Positions 1 through 6,639 of a stretch of 9,044 bases of DNA are shown one piece after another. The stretch covers positions 1 through 9,044 of the forward strand of contig DMZT01000252.1 in NCBI GenBank assembly GCA_003484865.1, written 5' to 3'. The position numbers were made by a program, and so were the translations under genes. A model generated the notes under the pieces. The model made no database searches and was not told the origin of the DNA. It was given only the letters and a program-made list of their open reading frames with translations. Positions within the stretch are counted from its first letter, which is position 1, and each line of letters begins with the position of its first letter. This DNA comes from Stenotrophomonas sp. (lineage in GTDB: Bacteria > Pseudomonadota > Gammaproteobacteria > Xanthomonadales > Xanthomonadaceae).

Positions 1-1563
1 TGGTACCGCAGCGGTGCGGCGCGCGCGGCCAGCACAGGTGCGATGGACGGCAAGGCCAAGAACGTCATCCTGTTCCTGGGTGACGGCATGAGCCTGACCA
101 CGGTGGCCGCGGCGCGCATCTTCGAGGGGCAGCGCAACGGGCATCCGGGCGAGGAGAACCTGTTGTCCTGGGAGCGCTTCCCGGCCACCGCGTTCAGCAA
201 GACCTACAACACCGATTCGCAGACGCCGGATTCGGCCGGCACCATGACCGCGATCACCACCGGCGTGAAGACCCACATGGGCGCGATCGGCGTCAGTGCG
301 GGCACCCGCAACGACTGCGCCGACAGCCTGAACAAGGGGCTGCTGACCTGGCTGCAGCTGGCTGACAGCGCCGGCATGGCGACCGGGGTGGTCTCCACCG
401 CGCGCCTGACCCATGCCACCCCGGCGGCGACCTATGCACACTCGCCGGAGCGCAACTGGGAAAACGACACCGACGTGCCGGACGAGGCCAAGGCCGCCGG
501 CTGCCGCGATATCGCCCAGCAGCTGTTGTCGACCTCGCGCTTCGGGCGCGGCCCGCTGGTCGCCCTCGGCGGCGGCCGCGGTGAATTCACCACGGTCGAA
601 GAACGCGATCCGGAGTATGACGACAAGGTCGGCCAGCGCCTGGACGGGCGCAGCCTGGTGACCGAGTGGCAGCAGGCGCACCCGCAGGGTGCCTATGTGT
701 GGAACGCCAAGCAGCTGCAGGCCGCCGCGAACGCGCCGGCGATCCTCGGCCTGTTCGAGCCGGACCACATGCGTTACGAGGCCGAGCGCAAGGACGACCC
801 GGCCGGTGAGCCGAGCCTGGCCGAGCTGACCCAGGCGGCGATCGCCAACCTGTCGCGCCACCAGGAAGGCTACGTGCTGATGGTGGAAGGCGCGCGCATC
901 GATCACGCCAACCACAGCGGCAACGCCTACCGCGCACTGACCGATACGGTGGCGATGTCCGATGCGGTGCGCGCGGCCGTTGAGGCGACCTCCGACCAGG
1001 ACACGCTGATCATCGTCACCGCCGACCATTCGCACACGCTGAACTTCGTCGGTTACCCGGCACGTGGCAACCCGATCCTGGGCAAGGTCAAGGACAAGGG
1101 CGGCGAAGACGGTGCCGGCAAGCTGGACCTGGCCCGCGATGGCCTGGGCCTGCCCTACACCACCCTGACCTACGCCAACGGCCCGGGCTACACCGGTGCC
1201 ACCAACCAGCAGCCGGTCGGCCCGAAACGGTACCCGCACAACCCGAGCAGCTTCGATCCGAGCACCGGCCGGCCGGACCTGACCGCGGTGGATACCGAGC
1301 ATCCTGATTACATGCAGGAAGCGCTGGTACCCGCCAAGAGCGAATCGCATGGCGGCGAAGACGTCGGCATCTGGGCACGTGGCCCGGGCAGCAAGGCGGT
1401 GCGCGGCACGATGGAGCAGAACGCGATCTACCACATGATCGTGCAGGCCACCCCGCGCCTGCGCCAGCGCCTGTGCGAGGCCGGCACCTGCGACGCCAAG
1501 GGCGTGCCGGTCGAGCTGCCCAAGCCGACCGCGTTCGAGCGCCAGGCCGGCGACAGCAAGTAA
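1..1563 (+). CDS. Alkaline phosphatase, animal-type active site (5'-truncated)
   Basis: A metal-dependent alkaline phosphatase that hydrolyses phosphomonoesters, presumably in the periplasm to scavenge phosphate. The frame is open to base 1, so the true start and any signal peptide lie outside the window; the Met at 43 sits only six residues before the first conserved strand and is not taken as the start. Numbering from that Met, the visible motifs are NVILFLGDGM (metal-ligand Asp14), PDSAGT (nucleophile Ser64), THATPAATYAH (122-132), VEGARIDHANH (Glu282, Asp287, His291), TADHSH (Asp328, His329), NGPGY (379-383) and SESHGGED (His436). These match the zinc and magnesium ligands of the family. 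His124 and His288 stand where E. coli PhoA has Asp153 and Lys328; animal enzymes also have His at both. About 520 residues are visible, somewhat longer than E. coli PhoA. Its stop overlaps the next gene's start. Phosphate (Pho) control is plausible but the promoter is not in view. Confidence 0.95.
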   Translation, partial: WYRSGAARAASTGAMDGKAKNVILFLGDGMSLTTVAAARIFEGQRNGHPGEENLLSWERFPATAFSKTYNTDSQTPDSAGTMTAITTGVKTHMGAIGVSAGTRNDCADSLNKGLLTWLQLADSAGMATGVVSTARLTHATPAATYAHSPERNWENDTDVPDEAKAAGCRDIAQQLLSTSRFGRGPLVALGGGRGEFTTVEERDPEYDDKVGQRLDGRSLVTEWQQAHPQGAYVWNAKQLQAAANAPAILGLFEPDHMRYEAERKDDPAGEPSLAELTQAAIANLSRHQEGYVLMVEGARIDHANHSGNAYRALTDTVAMSDAVRAAVEATSDQDTLIIVTADHSHTLNFVGYPARGNPILGKVKDKGGEDGAGKLDLARDGLGLPYTTLTYANGPGYTGATNQQPVGPKRYPHNPSSFDPSTGRPDLTAVDTEHPDYMQEALVPAKSESHGGEDVGIWARGPGSKAVRGTMEQNAIYHMIVQATPRLRQRLCEAGTCDAKGVPVELPKPTAFERQAGDSK

Positions 1564-2123
1564 TGCGTCTGCCGACCTGCAACACGACGAAGAGGGGCCG
1601 CTACGTGCGGCTCCTGCTGCTGGCAGCCGGCCTGCTGGCCTCCGCCATGGCGTGGGGCACCGGCAGCGCGTGCACCGTGCTTACCGAGGAAGATGGCCTG
1701 CAACCGCTGGCCGGTTGCCAGTGGCGCGATGGGCGTCTGGCGCTGGATGCCACGGCGCTGGCGGCGTTGCCCTACGACCAGGACGGGTTGGCTGCCGTTT
1801 ATGCCGGCGGTGGCTTCCACTATGTCCGTGCCGACGGTCGGCAACTGCCGGTGATCACCTTCGACAACGGCCCGGACTACGTGGTGGAAGGGCTGGTGCG
1901 CGGCCGCGTGGGCGCGCGCATCGGCTACTTCGATACCGAGCTGCGCCAGGTGTTCCCGGCGACCTTCGATTTCGGCTGGGCGTTCGATGACGGGGTGGCC
2001 CGGGTCTGCCAAGGCTGCCGACCAGGCACGCCGGACGATCATGGCCACATTGCGATGGTCGGTGGCACCTGGTACCGCATCGATCGGCAGGGGCGTCCGG
2101 CGATGGATGCCGACGCGCCGTGA
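1563..2123 (+). CDS. Exported WG-repeat-containing protein, function unknown
   Basis: A 186-residue protein that I recognise only by its repeat type. The ATG at 1563 shares its A with the phosphatase TAA stop (TAATG), which suggests translational coupling; no good ribosome binding site precedes it. The same frame is open further upstream, but that part is a shadow of the phosphatase gene. Residues 10-36 form a basic segment, a hydrophobic core (LLLLAAGLLASAMA) and a likely signal peptidase I site after AMA at residue 30. Cys37 does not sit in a canonical lipobox. Residues 117-148 (RIGYFDTELRQVFPATFDFG, then WAFDDGVARV) fit the WG-repeat pattern of an aromatic-rich strand followed by an 'F..G.A.V' turn, and a second partial unit (WYRIDRQGRP) ends the protein. 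It has a CxxC (CQGC, 149-152) and another cysteine pair (37, 52), possibly disulfides after export. It may act with the phosphatase, but that rests on gene position alone. Confidence 0.8.
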   Translation: MRLPTCNTTKRGRYVRLLLLAAGLLASAMAWGTGSACTVLTEEDGLQPLAGCQWRDGRLALDATALAALPYDQDGLAAVYAGGGFHYVRADGRQLPVITFDNGPDYVVEGLVRGRVGARIGYFDTELRQVFPATFDFGWAFDDGVARVCQGCRPGTPDDHGHIAMVGGTWYRIDRQGRPAMDADAP

Positions 2124-2130
2124 TCCCCGC

Positions 2131-2150
2131 GCGTGGCATCGTTGCCACGC
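2131..2150. repeat. Perfect palindrome, 8-bp stem with 4-nt loop
   Basis: GCGTGGCA, loop TCGT, TGCCACGC, lying 7 nt after the WG-repeat gene stop and 39 nt before the tilS ATG. No T-tract follows, so it is not a standard intrinsic terminator. It resembles REP-type stems of this bacterial group and shares the GCGTGGC core with the repeat at 4659-4681, but no GTAG head flanks it. It may be a degenerate REP copy or an mRNA hairpin in the tilS leader. Confidence 0.5.
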
Positions 2151-2189
2151 AGCACCGATACTGCCGGTCTGCCTGAGATCGCACTGCCC

Positions 2190-3479
2190 ATGACGTCCCT
2201 GCTGCCGCCACCGCCCTCTGTCGTCCGCCCCGTGCTGGTGGGCTTCAGCGGCGGGCTCGATTCGACCGTCCTGCTGCACTGGCTGGCCACCTCGGCGGCC
2301 CAGCGCACCGCGGGGCTGCGCGCCATCCATGTCCATCATGGCCTGCAGGAGCAGGCCGATGCCTGGACCGTGCACTGCACGCAGGTGTGTGCGCGCTGGA
2401 ACATTCCGCTGCGGGTGCTCCGTGTCCAGGTGCAACGCAACCAGGGACAGGGGCCGGAAGCTGCCGCGCGGCATGCACGCCGTGAGGCGTTCGCCTCGCA
2501 GCTGCTTCCGGGCGAACAGTTGGCGCTGGCCCACCATCGCGACGACCAGGCCGAGACCTTCCTGCTGCGGGCGCTGCGTGGCTCCGGGGTGGATGGATTG
2601 GCGTCCATGCAGGTCACCAGCGCATTTAGTGCCGGCACCGTATGGCGGCCGTTGCTGGAGGTTCCGCGCAGTACCCTGCGGGTGCATGCCCAGGCCGAAG
2701 GTCTGGACTGGATCGAAGACCCCAGCAACGCCAGTGACGATGCCGACCGCAATTTCCTGCGCCTGCAGGTACTGCCGCAGCTTCGCCAGCGCTGGGCGCA
2801 GGCCGATGCCGCCTTCGCGCGCAGCGCGGCGTTGTGCGCGCAGTCCCAACATCTGCTCGACAGTGCCGACCGCGACGCGCTGGAACGCTGCAGCGTCGGC
2901 CCCGGCGTGATCGACTGCGCGCGGCTGATGCGCCAGCCGGTGGAACGACGTGCGCGCCTGCTGCGCCATTGGGTGCGCGGCAGTGGCCTGCCACCGCTGC
3001 CAGCCGCCGGGGTCGAGGCGGTCGAGCGCGAACTGTTGCCGGCTGCGCACCATGCCGATGCCCAGTTCGCCTGGCAGGGTGCGCGTATCCGCCGTTGGCG
3101 CGGGCAGCTGCACCTGCTCTCGGCCAGCCTGGCGCTGCCAGCCGACTGGAGCGTGCATTGGGATGGCCGCGCGCCGCTGGCATTGCCCGATGGGGGCGAG
3201 CTGCGCCTGCTCGGCACGGACGCCGGTTTCGATAGCCCCGTGCAGATCCGCGCGCGCCGCGGCGGCGAACGCATCCAGCTGCCCGGGCGCACACATTCCC
3301 ATGCGCTCAAGGACCTGCTGCAACAGCAGGGCCTGCCGCCGTGGCAGCGCCGTCAGCTGCCGCTCCTGTTCGACGAAGACACCCTGCTGGCCGCAGGCGA
3401 CCGGGTCATCGGGGCAGCATTGCAACCGTGGTTGCAGGCCCATCATGCGCAGTTGCAGTGGACCCCGGGCGCGGCGTGA
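2190..3479 (+). CDS. tilS: tRNA(Ile)-lysidine synthetase TilS
   Basis: Uses ATP and lysine to convert C34 of the CAU-anticodon tRNA-Ile to lysidine, which switches the tRNA from Met to Ile identity and AUG to AUA decoding; an essential cytoplasmic enzyme in most bacteria. Visible motifs are the PP-loop SGGLDS (residues 20-25), HVHHGLQ (47-53), EAAAR (90-94), HHRDDQAETF (115-124) with RGSG (130-133), and IEDPSN...RNFLR (175-191). The TilS C-terminal domain carries LKDLLQQQGLPPWQRR and a final GDRVIG strand. Starting at the ATG gives 429 residues, close to the 432 of E. coli TilS, with the PP-loop at the usual distance from the N-terminus. An in-frame GTG at 2133 would add 19 residues encoded largely by the palindrome at 2131-2150, so it is rejected. 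No strong ribosome binding site is seen. xseB follows after 36 nt and may be co-transcribed. Confidence 0.96.
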   Translation: MTSLLPPPPSVVRPVLVGFSGGLDSTVLLHWLATSAAQRTAGLRAIHVHHGLQEQADAWTVHCTQVCARWNIPLRVLRVQVQRNQGQGPEAAARHARREAFASQLLPGEQLALAHHRDDQAETFLLRALRGSGVDGLASMQVTSAFSAGTVWRPLLEVPRSTLRVHAQAEGLDWIEDPSNASDDADRNFLRLQVLPQLRQRWAQADAAFARSAALCAQSQHLLDSADRDALERCSVGPGVIDCARLMRQPVERRARLLRHWVRGSGLPPLPAAGVEAVERELLPAAHHADAQFAWQGARIRRWRGQLHLLSASLALPADWSVHWDGRAPLALPDGGELRLLGTDAGFDSPVQIRARRGGERIQLPGRTHSHALKDLLQQQGLPPWQRRQLPLLFDEDTLLAAGDRVIGAALQPWLQAHHAQLQWTPGAA

Positions 3480-3515
3480 ATTGACCCCGCCGGGCCAGCA
3501 GCCCACACTTGGCGC

Positions 3516-3776
3516 ATGGCAAAGAAGTCCCCCAATGAAACCTCCCCGGTCGCCCACTTCGAGCAGTCGCTGGAAGAGCTTGAGCAGCTGGTGGAGAAGA
3601 TGGAAACCGGCGAAATGAGCCTGGAACAATCGCTCAGCGCCTACGAACGTGGCGTCGGCCTGTACCGCCAGTGCCAGCAGGCGCTGGAACAGGCCGAACT
3701 GCGCGTGCGCCTGCTCAGCGATCCGGCCCAGCCCGACACCGCCGTACCGTTCGACCCGCCCAGCCATGACGGTTGA
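3516..3776 (+). CDS. xseB: Exodeoxyribonuclease VII small subunit
   Basis: The 86-residue small subunit of exonuclease VII, which binds the catalytic XseA subunit in a multimer that degrades single-stranded DNA to oligonucleotides in the cytoplasm. The sequence shows the family's two-helix coiled-coil core, beginning [20 protein letters not shown] (residues 14-33), followed by [20 protein letters not shown]. The length is close to the usual 80 residues, with a short Pro/Asp-rich tail. The partner gene xseA is not in the window, as is common. No clear ribosome binding site stands before the ATG. The last 11 nt overlap the start of ispA in another frame, so the two are very probably co-translated, the usual proteobacterial arrangement. 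Confidence 0.96.
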   Translation: MAKKSPNETSPVAHFEQSLEELEQLVEKMETGEMSLEQSLSAYERGVGLYRQCQQALEQAELRVRLLSDPAQPDTAVPFDPPSHDG

Positions 3777-4644
3777 GGCCACGTTCGCGCGTTGGCGCGA
3801 CCGTATCGAAAGCAAACTCGACGCCAGCCTGCCTTCCCCGTCCGATGCCCCGCGCGGGCTGCATCAGGCGATGCGTTATGCGGTGCTCGGGGGTGGCAAG
3901 CGCATGCGGCCGTTGCTGGTGTATGCCGGCGGCCGGATCTTCGGCGCCGACGAAAACGCACTGGATGCACCGGCAATGGCGGTGGAGCTGATCCATGCGT
4001 ATTCGCTGGTGCACGATGATCTGCCGGCGATGGACGATGACGCCTTGCGGCGCGGCCGCCCGACCACGCATATCGCCTTCGATGAAGCCACCGCGATCCT
4101 CGCCGGCGATGCCCTGCAGACGCGCGCGTTCAGCCTGATCGCCGACGCGGCGTTGCCAGCGCAGCTGCGGGTGGATTGCCTGCAGACCCTGGCGCACGCC
4201 TCCGGCGCGGCCGGCATGTGCGGTGGCCAGGCCTTGGATATCGACGCCACTGGCCATCAGCAGCCGTTGCAGGCGCTGGAACGCATGCATGCGCTCAAGA
4301 CCGGCGCGCTGATCCGCGCCGCGGTTCGCATGGGCGCGCTGTGTGGCCAGGCACCTGCCGCGGATCTGGCGACGCTGGATACGGTGGCCTCGGCGCTGGG
4401 CCTGGCCTTCCAGGTGCGCGATGACATCCTCGATGTCGAAGCCAGTTCCGAACAGCTCGGCAAGACCGCCGGCAAGGACGAAGCACAGGCCAAATCGACC
4501 TTCCCGGCGCTGCTGGGCATGGACGGTGCCAAGGCGCATCTGCGCACGCTGAGCGAGCAGATGTTCGACGGTCTGGCCGGCTATGACGACGCGGCCGATG
4601 CACTGCGTGCGCTGGCCAGGCTGGCGGTTGAGCGGGATCACTGA
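3766..4644 (+). CDS. ispA: Farnesyl diphosphate synthase (short-chain polyprenyl synthase)
   Basis: Condenses isopentenyl diphosphate with dimethylallyl and then geranyl diphosphate to make farnesyl diphosphate, precursor of undecaprenyl phosphate, quinone side chains and other isoprenoids; cytoplasmic and Mg-dependent. The 292 residues match the family (299 in E. coli). Motifs in order: [10 protein letters not shown] (42-51), the first aspartate-rich motif [18 protein letters not shown] (83-100, DDxxxxD spacing of the bacterial type), LAGDALQ (112-118), HALKTG (175-180), and the second aspartate-rich motif FQVRDDILD (215-223) followed by [16 protein letters not shown]. The ATG at 3766 lies inside the end of xseB and begins [10 protein letters not shown], the normal family N-terminus; longer readings of the frame are xseB shadow. 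dxs, often the next gene in gammaproteobacteria, is absent: a repeat and a terminator follow. Confidence 0.96.
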   Translation: MTVEATFARWRDRIESKLDASLPSPSDAPRGLHQAMRYAVLGGGKRMRPLLVYAGGRIFGADENALDAPAMAVELIHAYSLVHDDLPAMDDDALRRGRPTTHIAFDEATAILAGDALQTRAFSLIADAALPAQLRVDCLQTLAHASGAAGMCGGQALDIDATGHQQPLQALERMHALKTGALIRAAVRMGALCGQAPAADLATLDTVASALGLAFQVRDDILDVEASSEQLGKTAGKDEAQAKSTFPALLGMDGAKAHLRTLSEQMFDGLAGYDDAADALRALARLAVERDH

Positions 4645-4658
4645 GCGATAGTGCAGTC

Positions 4659-4681
4659 AGCCACGCATGGCGTGGCTCTAC
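4659..4681 (-). repeat. SMAG-like REP element (GTAG head plus stem-loop)
   Basis: On the minus strand it reads GTAG, AGCCACGC, loop CAT, GCGTGGCT: a tetranucleotide head directly joined to a perfect 8-bp stem with a 3-nt loop. This is the architecture described for SMAG repeats, a large family of short palindromes in Stenotrophomonas maltophilia genomes mobilised by REP-associated RAYT transposases. It lies 14 nt after the ispA stop and 13 nt before the A-tract of the terminator. It would be transcribed as a hairpin in the ispA 3' untranslated region. The match is to the published pattern as remembered; no database was searched. Confidence 0.8.
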
Positions 4682-4694
4682 AGCGCCAGCACAC

Positions 4695-4726
4695 AAAAAA
4701 ACGCCCGGGAATCCCGGGCGTTTTTT
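4695..4726. terminator. Bidirectional intrinsic terminator between ispA and the DUF4870 gene
   Basis: A GC-rich stem CGCCCGGG (4702-4709), loop AAT, CCCGGGCG (4713-4720) is flanked by seven A on the left and six T on the right. It therefore forms a hairpin plus U-tract in both directions, ending ispA transcripts on the plus strand and DUF4870 gene transcripts on the minus strand, about 20 nt past that gene's TAA. It is the clearest terminator in the window. Confidence 0.95.
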
Positions 4727-4747
4727 CGTTCCAGCGCTGCGGATCGA

Positions 4748-5125
4748 TTACTTGATCAGGCGCAGTGCGAACGGGTAGCGGTAGGCTTCGCCGTTGTTGG
4801 CCTTGACCGCTGCGATGATGCAGAAGATCACGTTGAGCAGGCCGACGATCGGTGCCAGCAGGCCACCGATGATGACGATGGTCAGCACGATGCAGATCAG
4901 CATCGCGATGGTGATCGTGATCTGGAAGTTCAGCGCTTCCTTGGCCTGATCGGTGACGAAGCGCTTGCTGCTGTCGTCTTTGTTGATCAGCCAGATGATC
5001 AGCGGGCCGAGGAACCAGGTGAAGATACCCAGCAGGTGGGCCACCAGGGCCATGGTGCGCTGTTCGGCCGGGGCCGGTGCGCTCACCGGCGGCGGCGGGG
5101 TGGTGACGTTATCGAAATCGCTCAC
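4748..5125 (-). CDS. DUF4870 small integral membrane protein
   Basis: A 125-residue inner-membrane protein of the DUF4870 (Tic20-like) family with no established function. It starts with a proline-rich, probably cytoplasmic stretch (TTPPPPVSAPAPAE, residues 8-21). Three hydrophobic segments follow at about 25-47 (MALVAHLLGIFTWFLGPLII), 66-88 and 89-108. The family signature between the first two is clear: KDDSSKRFVTDQAKEALNFQ (49-68). The start codon is GTG, supported by an AAGGAGT ribosome binding site 5 nt upstream. The gene lies 78 nt past the pmbA stop on the same strand and ends at the bidirectional terminator; I could not find a convincing promoter of its own in that gap, so read-through from pmbA is possible. 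Confidence 0.92.
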   Translation of the reverse strand: MSDFDNVTTPPPPVSAPAPAEQRTMALVAHLLGIFTWFLGPLIIWLINKDDSSKRFVTDQAKEALNFQITITIAMLICIVLTIVIIGGLLAPIVGLLNVIFCIIAAVKANNGEAYRYPFALRLIK

Positions 5126-5130
5126 GTGAA

Positions 5131-5137
5131 ACTCCTT
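5131..5137 (-). promoter_or_regulatory. Strong ribosome binding site of the DUF4870 gene
   Basis: The minus strand reads AAGGAGT, then TTCAC, then the GTG start. It is the best Shine-Dalgarno match in the window and fixes the start at GTG 5125, since no in-frame ATG is nearby. The other genes here have weak or no visible sites. Confidence 0.85.
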
Positions 5138-5162
5138 GTTCGAGGTAATGGGTATTGCACGC

Positions 5163-5181
5163 GGCAGGCTCCCCGCCTGCC
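5163..5181. other. Stem-loop between pmbA and the DUF4870 gene
   Basis: GGCAGGC, loop TCCCC, GCCTGCC: a perfect 7-bp stem in the 78-nt gap. No T-tract follows on the minus strand, so it is at best a weak or Rho-assisted terminator for pmbA, or a structure in the DUF4870 gene leader. Function is unassigned. Confidence 0.4.
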
Positions 5182-5203
5182 AGGGCAGCCTCCATAGAAT
5201 ACG

Positions 5204-6571
5204 TCAATCGTTACCGGCAACGGTCATTCGTCCTACAAGGATCGAACCGGTGTGCACGTGCGAGCGCGTGTCGATGTCGGTGCCCACCGCTTCGATGCTG
5301 GCGAACATGTCCTTGAGGTTGCCGGCAATGGTGATGCCGTCCACCGGGTAGCTGATCTCGCCGTTCTCCACGCGGAAGCCGCCGGCACCACGCGAGTAAT
5401 CACCGGTGACGCTGTTGACGCCCTGCCCCATCAGTTCGGTGACCAGCAGTCCATTGCCCATCTGCCGGGCAATGGAGACCAGATCACCCGCGTTGGCGGT
5501 GACCTTGAGGTTGTGCACGCCACCGGCGTTGGCGGTGGTCGGCAGGCCGAGCTTGCGTGCCGAGTAGCTGCCCAGGATGTAGCGCTCCAGCACGCCATCG
5601 CGGATCAGCGCTGAATTGCGGGTGGCCACGCCATCGCCATCGAAGGCTGCCGAGCGCAGCCCACGGCGCAGCAGCGGCAGCTCTTCGATGCCGAACCAGT
5701 CCGGGAACAGGCGCGTGCCGACGCTGTCGAGCAGGAAGCTGGCGCGGCGGTACAACGCGCCGCCGGACACGGCACCGAGCAGATGGCCGATCAGCGAGCG
5801 GGCCACCTCCGGCGAATACAGCACCGGCATCTGCGCCGTGGTCATCGAGCGCGGGTCCAGGCGGGCCACGGTACGCTCGGCGGCGCGGCGGCCGATCGAG
5901 GCGGCATCGTCCAGATCTTCGCGGGCCAGTGCGCTGCTGTACCAACCGTCGCGCTGCATGCCATCGCCCTGCCCGGCGATCAGCGCGCAGCCGATCGAGT
6001 GGTGGCTGCTGCGCTCGCGGCCGATGAAGCCGTGCGAGTTGGCATACACCGACAGGCTCTGCGCGGTCGCCGCCGAGGCACCGTCGGAATTGCTGATGCG
6101 GGTGTCGGCCTCACGGCCGGCCGCTTCGCAGGCCAGGGCCAGATCCAGCGCCGCATCGGCGCTGAGTTCCCAAGGGTGCCAGCCGTCCAGATCCGGGAAT
6201 TCACGGGCCATCAGGGCCGCCTCGGCCAGGCCGGCCGCCTCATCATCCTCGGTGTGGCGGGCGATCGCGCAGGCCTGGGCCACGGTCGACTCCAGGCTGC
6301 TCTCGCGCAGGTCGGCGGTGCTGGCGCTGCCCTTGCGCTGGCCGAAGTAGACGGTCACGGCGATGCCGCGGTCGCGGGTGGACTCGACCGTTTCGACCTC
6401 GCCCAGGCGCACATTCACATCCAGGCCGCGCTCATCGCTGCAGCTGACCTCGGCCTGGCTGGCGCCCAGGGCCTTGGCCCGCTCCAGCAGGCGCTGGGAG
6501 ATGTCGGCCAGCTGCTCCAGGCGCTGCAGGCTGTCGTCGGCCGGGGAGACTTCAGGGGAGATCACGTTCAA
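5204..6571 (-). CDS. pmbA: Metalloprotease subunit TldE/PmbA
   Basis: The non-catalytic half of the TldD-TldE heterodimer, a cytoplasmic zinc protease that degrades unfolded peptides and, in E. coli, matures microcin B17 and degrades the CcdA antitoxin. The protein has 455 residues (450 in E. coli). Visible features are an N-terminal helical segment (about 15-36), the region around [20 protein letters not shown] (67-86), [20 protein letters not shown] (172-191), and a typical C-terminal half with [20 protein letters not shown] (317-336), [17 protein letters not shown] (390-406) and a conserved ending. Where TldD carries HEAVGH, this protein has [10 protein letters not shown] (261-270) without the HExxxH, as expected for TldE. 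The start appears to be TTG, 7 nt after AGGA; a GTG two codons later is spaced too far from that site. It is divergent from darP, as in E. coli. Its partner tldD lies nearby. Confidence 0.95.
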   Translation of the reverse strand: MNVISPEVSPADDSLQRLEQLADISQRLLERAKALGASQAEVSCSDERGLDVNVRLGEVETVESTRDRGIAVTVYFGQRKGSASTADLRESSLESTVAQACAIARHTEDDEAAGLAEAALMAREFPDLDGWHPWELSADAALDLALACEAAGREADTRISNSDGASAATAQSLSVYANSHGFIGRERSSHHSIGCALIAGQGDGMQRDGWYSSALAREDLDDAASIGRRAAERTVARLDPRSMTTAQMPVLYSPEVARSLIGHLLGAVSGGALYRRASFLLDSVGTRLFPDWFGIEELPLLRRGLRSAAFDGDGVATRNSALIRDGVLERYILGSYSARKLGLPTTANAGGVHNLKVTANAGDLVSIARQMGNGLLVTELMGQGVNSVTGDYSRGAGGFRVENGEISYPVDGITIAGNLKDMFASIEAVGTDIDTRSHVHTGSILVGRMTVAGND

Positions 6572-6639
6572 TGCTTTATCCTGTACAGGTGAGTGCCCGG
6601 CGCGACGCCGGCACAGTTTACGGATGTGGAAATAAGACG
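6572..6639. promoter_or_regulatory. Divergent pmbA/darP upstream region with palindrome and hairpin
   Basis: This 68-nt gap must serve both divergent genes. It holds a perfect 10-bp palindrome, CCTGTACAGG (6580-6589), half of which forms the AGGA ribosome binding site of pmbA. It also holds a bulged hairpin, GTGCCCGGCG / CGA / CGCCGGCAC (6593-6614). No -35/-10 pair with proper spacing is convincing on either strand, so promoters may overlap the coding ends. A weak GGA (6628-6630) precedes the darP ATG by 9 nt. Regulatory function is inferred from position only. Confidence 0.4.

Noticed and set aside
43..45. ATG at 43 as the true start of the phosphatase.
   Set aside because: It lies only six residues before the first core strand, leaving no signal peptide, and the frame is open to the window edge.
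2133..2189. Extended tilS N-terminus from a GTG at 2133.
   Set aside because: The extra 19 residues are partly encoded by a perfect palindrome and do not fit the family; the ATG at 2190 gives the expected length.
1428..3815. A 795-codon open frame on the minus strand spanning tilS and its neighbours.
   Set aside because: Its codons are exactly in phase with tilS codons read backwards, so it breaks only where tilS uses TTA, CTA or TCA, all rare in this GC-rich genome. The translation shows no recognisable domain, and tilS on the other strand is certain.
3715..4641. A 308-codon minus-strand frame opposite ispA.
   Set aside because: Same in-phase antisense effect; no family features and no ribosome binding site of note.
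5783..6592. A 269-codon plus-strand frame opposite pmbA.
   Set aside because: In-phase mirror of pmbA codons with composition-driven Ala/Gly/Arg-rich translation; pmbA is well supported.
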